Origin: Alphaproteobacteria bacterium
Lineage (GTDB): Bacteria > Pseudomonadota > Alphaproteobacteria > Rhodobacterales > Rhodobacteraceae
DNA: 39,210 bases
Direction: 5' to 3'
NCBI GenBank assembly: GCA_029289325.1
Contig: JARFTV010000018.1
Location: 40,179 to 79,388 of the forward strand
Shown: positions 31,647 to 39,210 of the stretch, piece by piece
How the letters are laid out: every line of letters starts with the position of its first letter
How positions within the stretch are numbered: the first letter of the stretch is position 1
Program-made: the position numbers and the translations under genes
Notes under the pieces: generated by a model
The model's database searches: none
What the model was told of the DNA's origin: nothing
Seen by the model: only the letters and a program-made list of their open reading frames with translations

Positions 31647-34070
31647 ATGAAAACCCATTCCCGCGTGGTCGTGATCGGCGGTGGCGTCGTCGGCTGTTCG
31701 GTGCTTTATCACCTGACCAAGCTGGGCTGGTCCGATGTCATGCTGATCGAGAGGTCCGAACTGACCTCCGGCTCGACCTGGCATGCGGCGGGCGGCTTCC
31801 ACACGTTGAACGGCGACACCAACATGGCGGCGCTGCAGGGTTATACCATCCGGCTCTACAAGGAGCTGGAAGCGATCACCGGCATGTCCTGCGGGCTGCA
31901 CCACGTTGGCGGGATCACCCTTGCCGACAACGAGGCCCGGTTCGAGCAGCTGAAGGCGGAACGCGCCAAGCACCGCTACATGGGTCTGGATACCGAAATC
32001 CTCGGGCCGGAGGAAATCCGCAAGCTCACCGACGGGATGGTGAACCTCGAAGGCATCATCGGCGCGCTTTACGATCCGCTGGACGGCCACCTCGACCCCT
32101 CGGGCACGACCCACGCCTATGCCAAAGCTGCCCGGATGGGGGGCGCGGAAATCGTGCTCCACAACCGCGTGCTGGAAACCCGGCCTACCAGGGACGGCTG
32201 GGAGGTCGTCACCGAAAAGGGTACCGTCACCTGCGAGCATCTGGTGAACGCCGGCGGTCTCTGGGCGCGCGAGATCGGGGCGATGGCGGGCGTCTACCTG
32301 CCGCTGCTGCCGATGGCGCACCAGTATCTGGTGACCGACGACATCCCCGAGATCGTGGACATCCTGAAACAGGGCCGCGAGTTCCCGCATGTGATGGACC
32401 CCGGCGGCGAAAGCTACCTGCGGCAGGAGGGCCGGGGCCTCTGCATCGGTTTTTACGAAAAGCCCTGCGAACCCTGGGCGGTCGACGGCACCCCCTGGAC
32501 CTTCGGGCACGAGCTTCTGAACGAGCAGTTCGACAAGATCGAGGATTCCGTCGCCTTCGCCTATCGCCGTTTCCCGGTGCTGGAACGCTCGGGCGTCAAG
32601 CGGGTGATCCACGGCCCCTTCACCTTTGCGCCCGACGGCAACCCGCTGATCGGCCCGGTGCCGGGCCTGCGCAACTACTGGTCGGCCTGCGCGGTCATGG
32701 CGGGCTTCTCCCAGGGCGGCGGCATGGGTCTCGCGCTGGCGCAATGGATGATCGAGGGCGAGGTCGAACGTGACCCGCGCGGCTTTGACGTGGCGCGCTT
32801 CGGCAACTGGACCAGCCCCGGCTATACCGTGCCGAAGGTGATCGAGAACTATCAGATGCGCTTCTCGGTCAGCTATCCGAACGAGGAGCGCCCCGCCGCC
32901 CGCCCCTTCCGCACGACGCCGATGTATCAGGTCTTTGACCAGATGAACGCCGTCTGGGGCCAGCAATACGGGCTGGAAGTGGTGAACTACCACGCCCTGC
33001 CGGGTGAGCCGCGCTATGAGGAACCCTCCTTCAAACGCTCCAACGCCTGGGAGGCGACGCGGCAGGAGGTGCTGGCGGTGCGCGAGGGCGTCGGCCTCAA
33101 CGAGGTGCAGAACTTCGGCAAGGACCGCGGCACCGGCCCGAACGCGCAGGCCTGGCTGGACCGGATCATGGCCGGGCTGATCCCGAAACCGGGCCGGCTG
33201 AGCCTGACACCGATGCTGGCCCAATCCGGCAAGATCATCGGCGATTTCACCGTGTCCTGCCTGTCCGAGACCGAATTCCAGCTGACCGCCAGCTATGGCG
33301 CGCAGGGCTGGCACGAACGCTGGTTCGAGCAGAACGCGATGGAGGGCGTGCGGGTCGAGAACATCTCGGACGCCCGCTCCGGCTTCCAGATCGCCGGGCC
33401 GAAAGCGCGTGAGCTTCTGTCCCGCGTCACCCGCAGCGATGTGTCGGCCGAGGCGTTCAAGTTCATGGATGTGCGGCGGATGACCGTGGGCATGGCCAAC
33501 TGCATCGTCCAGCGCGTCAGCTATACCGGCGACCTCGGCTATGAGATCTTCACCGACCACATGTCGGTCCGCCACCTCTGGGACGTGCTGACCGAGGCGG
33601 GCACGGATCTTGGCCTCCGGCCCTTCGGGATGCGGGCAATGATGTCGCTGAGGCTGGACAAGTGGTTCGGCTCCTGGGGCCGCGAGTTCAGCCCCGACTA
33701 CACCCCCGCCGAGACCGGGCTTGACCGCTTCATCCGCTGGAACAAGGACGCCGACTGGATCGGCAAGGCCGCCGCCACGGCGGAAAAGGCCGCCGGGCCG
33801 AAGCGGCGGCTGGTCAGCTTCATCGTTGACGCCAGGGACGCTGATGTCGTGGCCTGGGAGCCGATCTGGCTGGACGGCGCGGTGGTGGGCTTCTGCACCA
33901 GCGGAGGGTTCAGCCACTGGACGGGCAAGTCGGTCGCCATGGGCTTCCTGCCCGCCGACCGGGTTCAGGAGGGCCTCGCCTGCGAGATCGAGATCCTGGG
34001 CGAACGCCGCGCGGCGACCGTGCACCTCGCCCCGCTTTGGGACGGCGATGGGGCGCGGATGCGGGGGTGA
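31647..34070 (+). CDS. Dimethylglycine dehydrogenase-like FAD-dependent oxidoreductase with GcvT domains
   Basis: 807 residues from ATG 31647 with GAGGGAGTCGTCC upstream; a GTG at 31632 is less likely. The FAD fold is VVVIGGGVVGCSVLYHL (7-23) and TSGSTWHAAGGF carries the covalent-FAD His (His46). The C-terminal half is the folate-binding GcvT region (SLTPMLAQSGKIIGDFTVSC, RVSYTGDLGYEIF). Family members demethylate dimethylglycine or sarcosine and load the one-carbon unit on tetrahydrofolate. It lies behind its own terminator and inverted repeat and follows a full ABC importer, so uptake and oxidation of a methylated amino acid is plausible. It is the more dimethylglycine-dehydrogenase-like of the two paralogues in length and context; substrate unproven. 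Confidence 0.88.
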   Translation: MKTHSRVVVIGGGVVGCSVLYHLTKLGWSDVMLIERSELTSGSTWHAAGGFHTLNGDTNMAALQGYTIRLYKELEAITGMSCGLHHVGGITLADNEARFEQLKAERAKHRYMGLDTEILGPEEIRKLTDGMVNLEGIIGALYDPLDGHLDPSGTTHAYAKAARMGGAEIVLHNRVLETRPTRDGWEVVTEKGTVTCEHLVNAGGLWAREIGAMAGVYLPLLPMAHQYLVTDDIPEIVDILKQGREFPHVMDPGGESYLRQEGRGLCIGFYEKPCEPWAVDGTPWTFGHELLNEQFDKIEDSVAFAYRRFPVLERSGVKRVIHGPFTFAPDGNPLIGPVPGLRNYWSACAVMAGFSQGGGMGLALAQWMIEGEVERDPRGFDVARFGNWTSPGYTVPKVIENYQMRFSVSYPNEERPAARPFRTTPMYQVFDQMNAVWGQQYGLEVVNYHALPGEPRYEEPSFKRSNAWEATRQEVLAVREGVGLNEVQNFGKDRGTGPNAQAWLDRIMAGLIPKPGRLSLTPMLAQSGKIIGDFTVSCLSETEFQLTASYGAQGWHERWFEQNAMEGVRVENISDARSGFQIAGPKARELLSRVTRSDVSAEAFKFMDVRRMTVGMANCIVQRVSYTGDLGYEIFTDHMSVRHLWDVLTEAGTDLGLRPFGMRAMMSLRLDKWFGSWGREFSPDYTPAETGLDRFIRWNKDADWIGKAAATAEKAAGPKRRLVSFIVDARDADVVAWEPIWLDGAVVGFCTSGGFSHWTGKSVAMGFLPADRVQEGLACEIEILGERRAATVHLAPLWDGDGARMRG

Positions 34071-34148
34071 GCCGCTCCTGCCTCGGCAGTCGACCCTCCG
34101 CAGGATCTACGGTTGACAGCGCATCCGGCGCGGGGTGAGCCTCGCGCC

Positions 34149-34748
34149 ATGCTGCCCGTCGTCCATATCCTGATCCTTGCCGCCGGATCGTCGTCGCGGA
34201 TGCGGGGGGCCGACAAGCTGATTCAGCCTGTCGGTGCGGTGCCCCTGCTGCGCCATGTGGCAGAGGTGGCGCTGAAAACCGGCGCGCCAGTCACGGTCAC
34301 GCTGCCCCCCGATGCCCCGGCCCGGCGCGGGGCGCTGGATGGGCTGGAGCTGCGGATCGTCGAGGTCCCGGATGCCGCCCAAGGCATGTCCCGCTCCCTT
34401 GTCCGGGGGATCGGGGCGCTGACCGGCGGGCCGCAGGATGGGGCGATGATCCTGCCCGCCGACATGCCGGGCTTCACGGCCGAGGCGCTGGCGGACCTGA
34501 TGGCACGCTTTCAGGCCGATCCACACCTGATCCTGCGCGGCGGCACGACCGAGGGCCAACCCGGCCACCCGACGATCTTCCCGCGTGAATTCTGGCCCGC
34601 CTTGACCCACGTCCGCGGGGATGAGGGCGGCCGCTCGGTGCTGCGCGACCATCAGGGCCGGGTCCGGGTGATCCCCCTGCCCGGCACGATGGCGATTCTC
34701 GATCTCGACACGCCCGAGGATTGGGCGGCCTGGCGCGGCCAGCCTTAA
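34149..34748 (+). CDS. MocA/MobA-like nucleotidyltransferase
   Basis: 199 residues from ATG 34149; an upstream TTG at 34113 extends the frame by 12 residues. The LILAAGSSSRMRGADKL motif binds the NTP and PADMPGFTAEAL contains the metal-binding Asp of the family. The C-terminal GQPGHPTIFPREFW and LDLDTPEDW are typical. Relatives attach CMP or GMP to molybdopterin for molybdoenzymes, mostly of the xanthine oxidase type. No molybdoenzyme genes are in the window. It converges on the RTX gene, overlapping by the shared bases TTAA. Confidence 0.88.
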   Translation: MLPVVHILILAAGSSSRMRGADKLIQPVGAVPLLRHVAEVALKTGAPVTVTLPPDAPARRGALDGLELRIVEVPDAAQGMSRSLVRGIGALTGGPQDGAMILPADMPGFTAEALADLMARFQADPHLILRGGTTEGQPGHPTIFPREFWPALTHVRGDEGGRSVLRDHQGRVRVIPLPGTMAILDLDTPEDWAAWRGQP

Positions 34749-37700
34749 TCGGCCAGCAGCACCCTTGCCTCATGCGCCTTGAGCGACAGCCGCGCGCTGT
34801 CGAAGGCCGCGTCGGACCGGGCCAGTTCCGGGAACAGCGCCAGCACCTCCCCCCGCACCGGCTCCTCCATGGCCGAGAGCATCCGGTCGGCCGGCTGGAA
34901 GCTCTCGGTCCAGATGCCGTCCGACTGCACGATCTCATGCCGGTCGAAGAGGATGTGGATATAGGTCACCCCCTCGGTCGGCAGGACCCGGGCCACCCCT
35001 TCCTTGTCCAGCAGATGCTTGGCGGGAACCAGGACCTCGGCCTCGCCGAACAGCATCTCGGCCCGCGCACCCTCGACCAGGATGCGGTGCTGAGGCGAGA
35101 CCAGCATGTCGCGGTCTGGCCCCTGCCCGGCCAGCGCACCGCGCCCGATGCGGACCGGCTGCAGGTCGGGTTCGGCCATCAGCTGCAGCATGGAGAGCCG
35201 CCGCTGCCCCACCCAGCGCAGCGGCTGCAGCCCGTTGTCGCGGGTCATGACCAGATCACCCGGCAGCAGCGCCTCTACCGCGACCTCGCCGAGGTCGGTC
35301 AGGATCATCGTGCCCGGCGTGAAGCAGGGGATGATCTTCTCGATCTCGGTAAAGTCGATCCGGCCGATCAGCGTGACGCCATCAGCGGCATAGATCAGGA
35401 TCGTGCCGGCTTCGGTGCTGGGGTCGTTGTTGGTGTAAAGGATATCCACGCGCGACCAGCCGAACTCGGTGAGGTCGATGACGTCGTAATCATCCGCCGG
35501 TGAGGGCCGCACGCCGCCGCCGTCGACGATCTTGGTCGTGGGCGTCCCGGTGAAATCTTCCGGCGCGAAGAGGAAAACGTCATTGCCATCCCCGCCATAA
35601 AGCGAGTCGGCCCCCGTTCCGCTGCGCAGGGTGTCATTGCCCGCGCCGCCCAACAGAATGTCGTTGCCGATCCCGCCGAAGATCAGATCGTCATTCTCAC
35701 CGCCGTCGATGTAATCGTCCCCGGCACCGCCCAGAAGCGTGTCGTTCCCCTCGTTGCCGAAGATGCGGTCATTGTCGGCCCCGCCGTCGATGGAATCATC
35801 GCCGAGGCCGCCGACAATGCTGTCCGCCCCCGCCCCACCCGCGATGATGTCATTGCCCGCGCCGCCGTCGATCGTGTCGTTGCCTAAGCCACCGAGGATG
35901 CTGTCATTCCCGGCGTCACCGAAAAGCCAGTCGTCGTCGGCCCCGCCGTCGATCGTGTCATCCCCCGTACCGCCGAACAGGCTGTCGTTGCCGCCCAGCC
36001 CCTCAAGCAGGTCGTTCCCCGCCCCGCCATAGAAGACATTGGTATAGGTGTCTCCGGGAGCGGTGGACGAGCCGTCGAAGCCGCGCAGCGTGTCGTTGAA
36101 GTCCGACCCAATGAGCCCGTCGATCCCCGAAAGCGTGTCGATCCCGATGCCGCCCAGCGAGGCCCGACTGGCGACCAGATCGACGAACACCCCGCCGGTC
36201 GCATCGGAATAATCGGCGAAGTCCATCCCCTGCCCGCCGACCAACGAATCGTTCCCGGTCCCGCCCTGCAGCGTGTCGTCGCCGGCCCCGCCCACGATCG
36301 TATCGTCGCCCGCACCGCCGAAAAGCAGGTCATTCTCGGTGCCGCCGTCCAGAAAGTCGTTCCCGTCGTCGCCATACAGCGTATCACTGCCGCCGCTGCC
36401 GAGGATCCGGTCATTGCCAGATCCGCCGAAGATCGAATCGGCATCCGCGCCGCCGTCGATCGTGTCATTGCCGCTGCCGCCGAGGATCGTGTCATTGCCC
36501 GCCCCGCCAAGGATGCTGTCATTGTCGATGACGGGCAGAGCCTGGAACTGCACGTCCGAGACGTTGATCCACTGCTGTGCGGTCTCCAGGTTGCCGTATT
36601 CGATGACGACCCGTGCCACCGGCCCCGCGATGGTCACCAGGACCGAGCCCCCGGCATCCGAGGGCGCACGGTTTCCGCTACCGGCATTGGCCGAGACGAC
36701 GTTGCCATTGGTCGTCAGGGTGGCCGAGGTTTCGGTCAGGATGACCGGCACTTCGTTGCCCTCGGCGTCATAGGCGCGGACGGTGACGAAGTCGCGGAAC
36801 TCGGTCTCGTCTATGTCCGAGATGCGGAAGGCGACGTTGCGCACCTCGTCCTGGAAGCCGGAGCCGGACACCGAGCTGAAGTCCAGCTGCAAGGTCGTAA
36901 GCGGCGTGTCGGCACCAGCCTGGCCGCCCGGACGGTACAGCTCGGCCGAGGAGTTGGGGTTGAAGGTCTCGCCGCTGGCGCGGTAGATCGTGCCACTGGT
37001 GATCTCGCCGGGCGTGTTCACGCCGGTCTCGACCGTGATGGTCGAACCGGGGAAGCCCTCGGTATAGCTGACCTTAACCTCGATCCCGCCGGTGTCCTGG
37101 GTATAGCCTTGCGGAATGGCCGCCGCATCATTGCCGGCCAGGTTCCAGTTGAAATCAAGGTTCACCGGGGTGCTGGAGCTGGGCTGACCTGCCTCGGGTC
37201 CGCCGATCAAGAGGTCGTTCCCATCGCCGCCGTCGATGGTGTCGTTGCCAAGCCCGCCGTTGATCGTATTCGCCCCGGCATCGCCAAGGATGCTGTCGCC
37301 GAAGTCCGAGCCGAGTACGCCTTCAAAGCCGCTGAACGTATCGGTCCCGGTCTGGGTTCCCGTGGCGCGCCCCGTGACCATGTTCACGGTGACGCCGGCG
37401 CCGGCATTGTCGAAAGAGAGGGTGTCATTGCCGGCACCGCCGACCAGGCTGTCGTTGCCCAGCCCGCCCTCGATCGTGTCGTTGCCCCCGCCGCCGTCGA
37501 TCGTGTCATTTCCCGCGAGGCCGCGCAGGTTGTTGGCGCCCCCGTCTCCGGTGATCACATCGTTGAAAGCGCTGCCGATCACACCCTCGACCTGCGAAAT
37601 CTGGTCGTTGCCGTCGGCACCCGTGGCCCGGCCGGTCGCCAGATTGACCGTCACCGCCCCGGAAGCACTGGCGTAGCTGACATAGTCAAAGCCGGTGCCG

Positions 37701-37978
37701 CCGATCAGCGTATCGTCTGCATTGTTGGGGTTCGTGCCGCCGAAAAGCGTGTCGTTGCCAGCGCCGCCGACCAGGCTGTCAGCCCCGGCCCCGCCATAGA
37801 GCAAGTCGTTTCCTGCCCCGCCAAACAGCCGGTCGTTGCCGTCGCCACCGAATATCGTGTCATTGCCGCTCCCCGCAATGACGGTGTCGGCGCCACCAAG
37901 CATGTCGTAGTAGTTGCCCTGGGTGCCGAGGGTGTCATTGCGGCTGTCAGCGCCGCTGGAACCGGTGATCGTCGCCAT
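34745..37978 (-). CDS. RTX-type calcium-binding repeat protein with C-terminal Hint domain
   Basis: 1077 residues. Residues ~25-260 are RTX nonapeptides (GGAGNDxLxGG type). Residues ~265-485 are a repeat-free beta-rich domain (VNLDFNWNLAGNDAAA to DVQFQALP). Residues ~488-835 are a second RTX block. A linker leads to a Hint domain from Cys885: CFTPGTMILTDLGEVAVEAL, LVSPQHRILVEG, FDRHEIVQSDGIWTESF. RTX repeats bind Ca2+ and mark proteins exported by type I secretion. Hint domains can self-cleave by thioester formation at Cys; the usual His-Asn end is not seen here. No signal peptide and no type I secretion genes nearby. Role unknown, perhaps surface-attached or biofilm. Confidence 0.9.
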   Translation of the reverse strand: MATITGSSGADSRNDTLGTQGNYYDMLGGADTVIAGSGNDTIFGGDGNDRLFGGAGNDLLYGGAGADSLVGGAGNDTLFGGTNPNNADDTLIGGTGFDYVSYASASGAVTVNLATGRATGADGNDQISQVEGVIGSAFNDVITGDGGANNLRGLAGNDTIDGGGGNDTIEGGLGNDSLVGGAGNDTLSFDNAGAGVTVNMVTGRATGTQTGTDTFSGFEGVLGSDFGDSILGDAGANTINGGLGNDTIDGGDGNDLLIGGPEAGQPSSSTPVNLDFNWNLAGNDAAAIPQGYTQDTGGIEVKVSYTEGFPGSTITVETGVNTPGEITSGTIYRASGETFNPNSSAELYRPGGQAGADTPLTTLQLDFSSVSGSGFQDEVRNVAFRISDIDETEFRDFVTVRAYDAEGNEVPVILTETSATLTTNGNVVSANAGSGNRAPSDAGGSVLVTIAGPVARVVIEYGNLETAQQWINVSDVQFQALPVIDNDSILGGAGNDTILGGSGNDTIDGGADADSIFGGSGNDRILGSGGSDTLYGDDGNDFLDGGTENDLLFGGAGDDTIVGGAGDDTLQGGTGNDSLVGGQGMDFADYSDATGGVFVDLVASRASLGGIGIDTLSGIDGLIGSDFNDTLRGFDGSSTAPGDTYTNVFYGGAGNDLLEGLGGNDSLFGGTGDDTIDGGADDDWLFGDAGNDSILGGLGNDTIDGGAGNDIIAGGAGADSIVGGLGDDSIDGGADNDRIFGNEGNDTLLGGAGDDYIDGGENDDLIFGGIGNDILLGGAGNDTLRSGTGADSLYGGDGNDVFLFAPEDFTGTPTTKIVDGGGVRPSPADDYDVIDLTEFGWSRVDILYTNNDPSTEAGTILIYAADGVTLIGRIDFTEIEKIIPCFTPGTMILTDLGEVAVEALLPGDLVMTRDNGLQPLRWVGQRRLSMLQLMAEPDLQPVRIGRGALAGQGPDRDMLVSPQHRILVEGARAEMLFGEAEVLVPAKHLLDKEGVARVLPTEGVTYIHILFDRHEIVQSDGIWTESFQPADRMLSAMEEPVRGEVLALFPELARSDAAFDSARLSLKAHEARVLLAD

Positions 37979-38186
37979 CTACCTGTAAACCTTTACCTTC
38001 TATGCGGAGTCATCTGTCGGGGCCGTAATGGAACGGTCACGGGCCAGGACCGGACAGGTCTGCCTTGCATTCGTTTGGTGTTGCAGATTGTCCGGACCGC
38101 ACCGGCTCCTGCCGGGTCCTGCGATTTGACCCGGCGGCGCGCGGGGCAAAGAGGGGGGCGAAACAGGGGGTCATGCGCCCTGAATC

Positions 38187-38203
38187 AGACCGGGGGTCTG
38201 AAG
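38187..38203. other. Short perfect hairpin upstream of the RTX gene
   Basis: TCAGACC (38187-38193) and GGTCTGA (38197-38203) form a 7-bp stem with a GGG loop. No T-run follows on either strand. It lies about 210 bases from the RTX start and may be an operator or mRNA leader structure. Confidence 0.4.
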
Positions 38204-38472
38204 AGGATCCGGGGACCGCATACAGCGAACCGGCACTGGCAACACGCGACAACATTAACAACTCTTCCGGACTGTCCGGTCACGGCCGGAAACCTGCTCC
38301 AGCATTTACCCTGTCTGAAAGGTGGTTGAAAAGTCGTTTATGATCCGCTGTATGCAGGTCAATGCCAGGGAACTCAGACTGATAATGGACAGTGCAATCC
38401 CGGTTAATCGCCTGCGCCGTCTTCGGACGGCGGGAAAGGTCGCCGCAATGGGCGGGCCGGAATTCGCAAACA

Positions 38473-38495
38473 GTTGATTGGCATCACCAATCAAC
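38473..38495. other. 9-bp hairpin, candidate small-RNA or terminator structure
   Basis: GTTGATTGG (38473-38481) and CCAATCAAC (38487-38495) form a perfect stem with loop CATCA in an otherwise non-coding stretch. AT content is higher than in the flanking genes. No strong T-run follows on either strand, so an ordinary intrinsic terminator is not certain. Confidence 0.45.
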
Positions 38496-38684
38496 CTTGA
38501 GAAGTTTCTGAAGTCGTGGATATCCCAGCCGAATAAAGGTCGACCCAAAGGCATTAACCGCGTCGCCGGAAATTCATCCCCGCGCGCATCAGGATCAGCG
38601 CGCCGGTTTCCGCTTCCGAAATGATCGGCGCAGAAAAGCGGCACTGATCACCGGGCAGAAATCGGCTTGAGTCGTGGGGTAAGT

Positions 38685-38768
38685 TGGTGCCCGAGGCGAG
38701 ACTCGAACTCGCATGCCTTGCGGCGACGGATTTTGAATCCGCTGCGTCTACCATTCCGCCACTCGGGC
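38685..38768 (-). tRNA. tRNA-Leu (anticodon CAA)
   Basis: Read on the minus strand the 84-base gene starts GCCCGAGTGGCGGAATGG and closes with CTCGGGC pairing to the first seven bases, then A and an encoded CCA. The anticodon stem GCGGA/TCCGT encloses loop TTCAAAA, giving anticodon CAA. The T arm GAGTTCGAGTCTC and a long variable arm typical of leucine tRNA are present. It lies 44 bases from the stop of the metallopeptidase gene on the same strand. Confidence 0.96.
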
Positions 38769-38812
38769 CACCGGGGACGGGTCTACCGTCTCGCCTCGCG
38801 GCCGTCAACGCG

Positions 38813-39210
38813 TCACAGCTGGTCGGTCGCGAAGGTGTCGCAATCGGCCAGCTGGCCCGAGCGGAGGCCGGTCATGAACCAGCGCGAGCGTTGTTCGGAG
38901 GTGCCGTGGGTGAAGGTATGCGGCATCGGGCGCCGGCCGGCGTTGCGTTGCAGGGTATCGTCCCCGATCTGGCGGGCGGCGGTCACTGCTTCCTCAAGAT
39001 CCCCCGGCTCGACCACGCCGAGCATGTCCTGCGCGCCGCGGGCCCAGATGCCCGAAAGGCAGTCGGCCTGGAGTTCGATCCGCACCGAGATCGCGTTCGA
39101 TTCCGCCTGGCTGACCTGCTGGCGGATCCGGTTCGCCTCGGCCAGGATGCCGAGTTCGTTCTGGATGTGGTGGCCGATCTCGTGGGCGACCACGTAGGCG
39201 GCGGCGAAAT
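38813..39210 (-). CDS. Neutral zinc metallopeptidase, YpfJ family (5' end missing)
   Basis: The frame is open to the right edge, so only the last 132 residues are seen. FAAAYVVAHEIGHHIQ carries the HExxH zinc motif (HEIGH). RIELQADCLSGIW gives the conserved segment with the likely third ligand region, and TFTHGTSEQRSRWFMTGL is the family C-terminus. Members (PF04228) are putative membrane-anchored peptidases of unknown substrate. The visible end QLADCDTF is typical. The gene precedes tRNA-Leu on the same strand. Confidence 0.93.
   Translation of the reverse strand, partial: FAAAYVVAHEIGHHIQNELGILAEANRIRQQVSQAESNAISVRIELQADCLSGIWARGAQDMLGVVEPGDLEEAVTAARQIGDDTLQRNAGRRPMPHTFTHGTSEQRSRWFMTGLRSGQLADCDTFATDQL

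Larger units (their letters stand above)
37979..38684. other. About 700 bases without a convincing gene
   Basis: This gap between the RTX gene and tRNA-Leu has short frames on both strands, but they use rare codons such as AGA, AGG and ATA and match nothing I recognise. It holds GTAAACCTTTAC just upstream of the RTX start (37985-37996), an inverted repeat that may affect its translation, and two clear hairpins listed separately. The RTX promoter must lie here. A plus-strand 45-codon frame (38341-38478) that ends inside the hairpin at 38473 cannot be ruled out. Confidence 0.5.

Noticed and set aside
31446-34025. 859-codon minus-strand open frame opposite the second flavoenzyme gene
   Set aside because: Shadow of the real gene on the other strand; the predicted protein has no recognisable motifs.
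36000-37978. DNA-level tandem repeat in the RTX gene considered as a CRISPR or satellite
   Set aside because: The periodicity follows the coding of RTX nonapeptides; there are no conserved repeats with unique spacers.
38341-38478. Plus-strand 45-codon frame ending in the 9-bp hairpin
   Set aside because: Codon use (AGG, AGA, ATA) is unlike the rest of the genome and no homologue is known to me; kept only as a possibility.
38306-38644. Minus-strand 112-codon open frame with a hydrophobic stretch
   Set aside because: GTG start without ribosome site, rare codons, no family match and overlap with a strong hairpin; treated as non-coding.
38554-38808. Minus-strand 84-codon open frame across the tRNA
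   Set aside because: It overlaps the whole tRNA-Leu gene and is explained by it.

Overview
The window is a piece of a GC-rich alphaproteobacterial chromosome. It is most likely from the Rhodobacterales (Rhodobacteraceae/Paracoccaceae): the protein families, the gene pairs (prmC-prfA, yicC-gmk, speB-DUF1499), the class II DAHP synthase and the Hint/RTX protein style all fit that group. Genes are packed tightly, many with 4-base start/stop overlaps. Two genes run off the ends: a phosphotransferase on the left and a zinc metallopeptidase on the right. No rRNA, insertion sequence, integrase or CRISPR array was seen; there is one tRNA, tRNA-Leu(CAA).

Layout. Bases 1-4315 (+) hold a choline-kinase-like phosphotransferase, a dimethylglycine/sarcosine-dehydrogenase-like flavoenzyme and an EutH-type permease, which look like a small catabolic operon for a methylated amine or ethanolamine compound. 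A convergent iolG-like gene follows. Bases 5579-12804 (-) hold a DUF4167 protein, prmC and prfA, a DUF1499 protein with agmatinase, a class III aminotransferase and an M20 amidohydrolase. The aminotransferase and the amidohydrolase each carry the same 10-base palindrome in front of the start, so they are probably co-regulated. Bases 13034-16011 (+) hold mazG, an orphan ferric-iron binding protein and a nucleoside hydrolase.

Bases 16018-17537 (-) stand apart. They form a visibly AT-richer two-gene unit coding for a DUF3010 protein and a Hanks-type Ser/Thr kinase joined by an ATGA overlap. This looks like horizontally acquired cargo and is the best candidate here for an undescribed system. It is followed by a PhoR-like histidine kinase with an abnormal, nearly A/T-free ATP-lid region, a small receiver-like protein of unknown role, and housekeeping genes (gamma-carbonic anhydrase, gmk, yicC, a PAS protein, class II DAHP synthase).

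Bases 23651-34070 hold a GlxA/GbdR-type AraC regulator, a PQQ-type aldose dehydrogenase, a complete branched-chain-amino-acid-type ABC transporter (SBP, two ATPases, two permeases, plus a small secreted protein inside the operon) and a second dimethylglycine-dehydrogenase-like flavoenzyme behind its own terminator and operator-like inverted repeat. The transporter next to this enzyme suggests uptake and demethylation of N-methylated compounds, but that is inference. The right end holds a MocA-like nucleotidyltransferase, a 1077-residue RTX/Hint secreted protein, about 700 bases with no convincing gene but clear hairpins, the tRNA, and the metallopeptidase.
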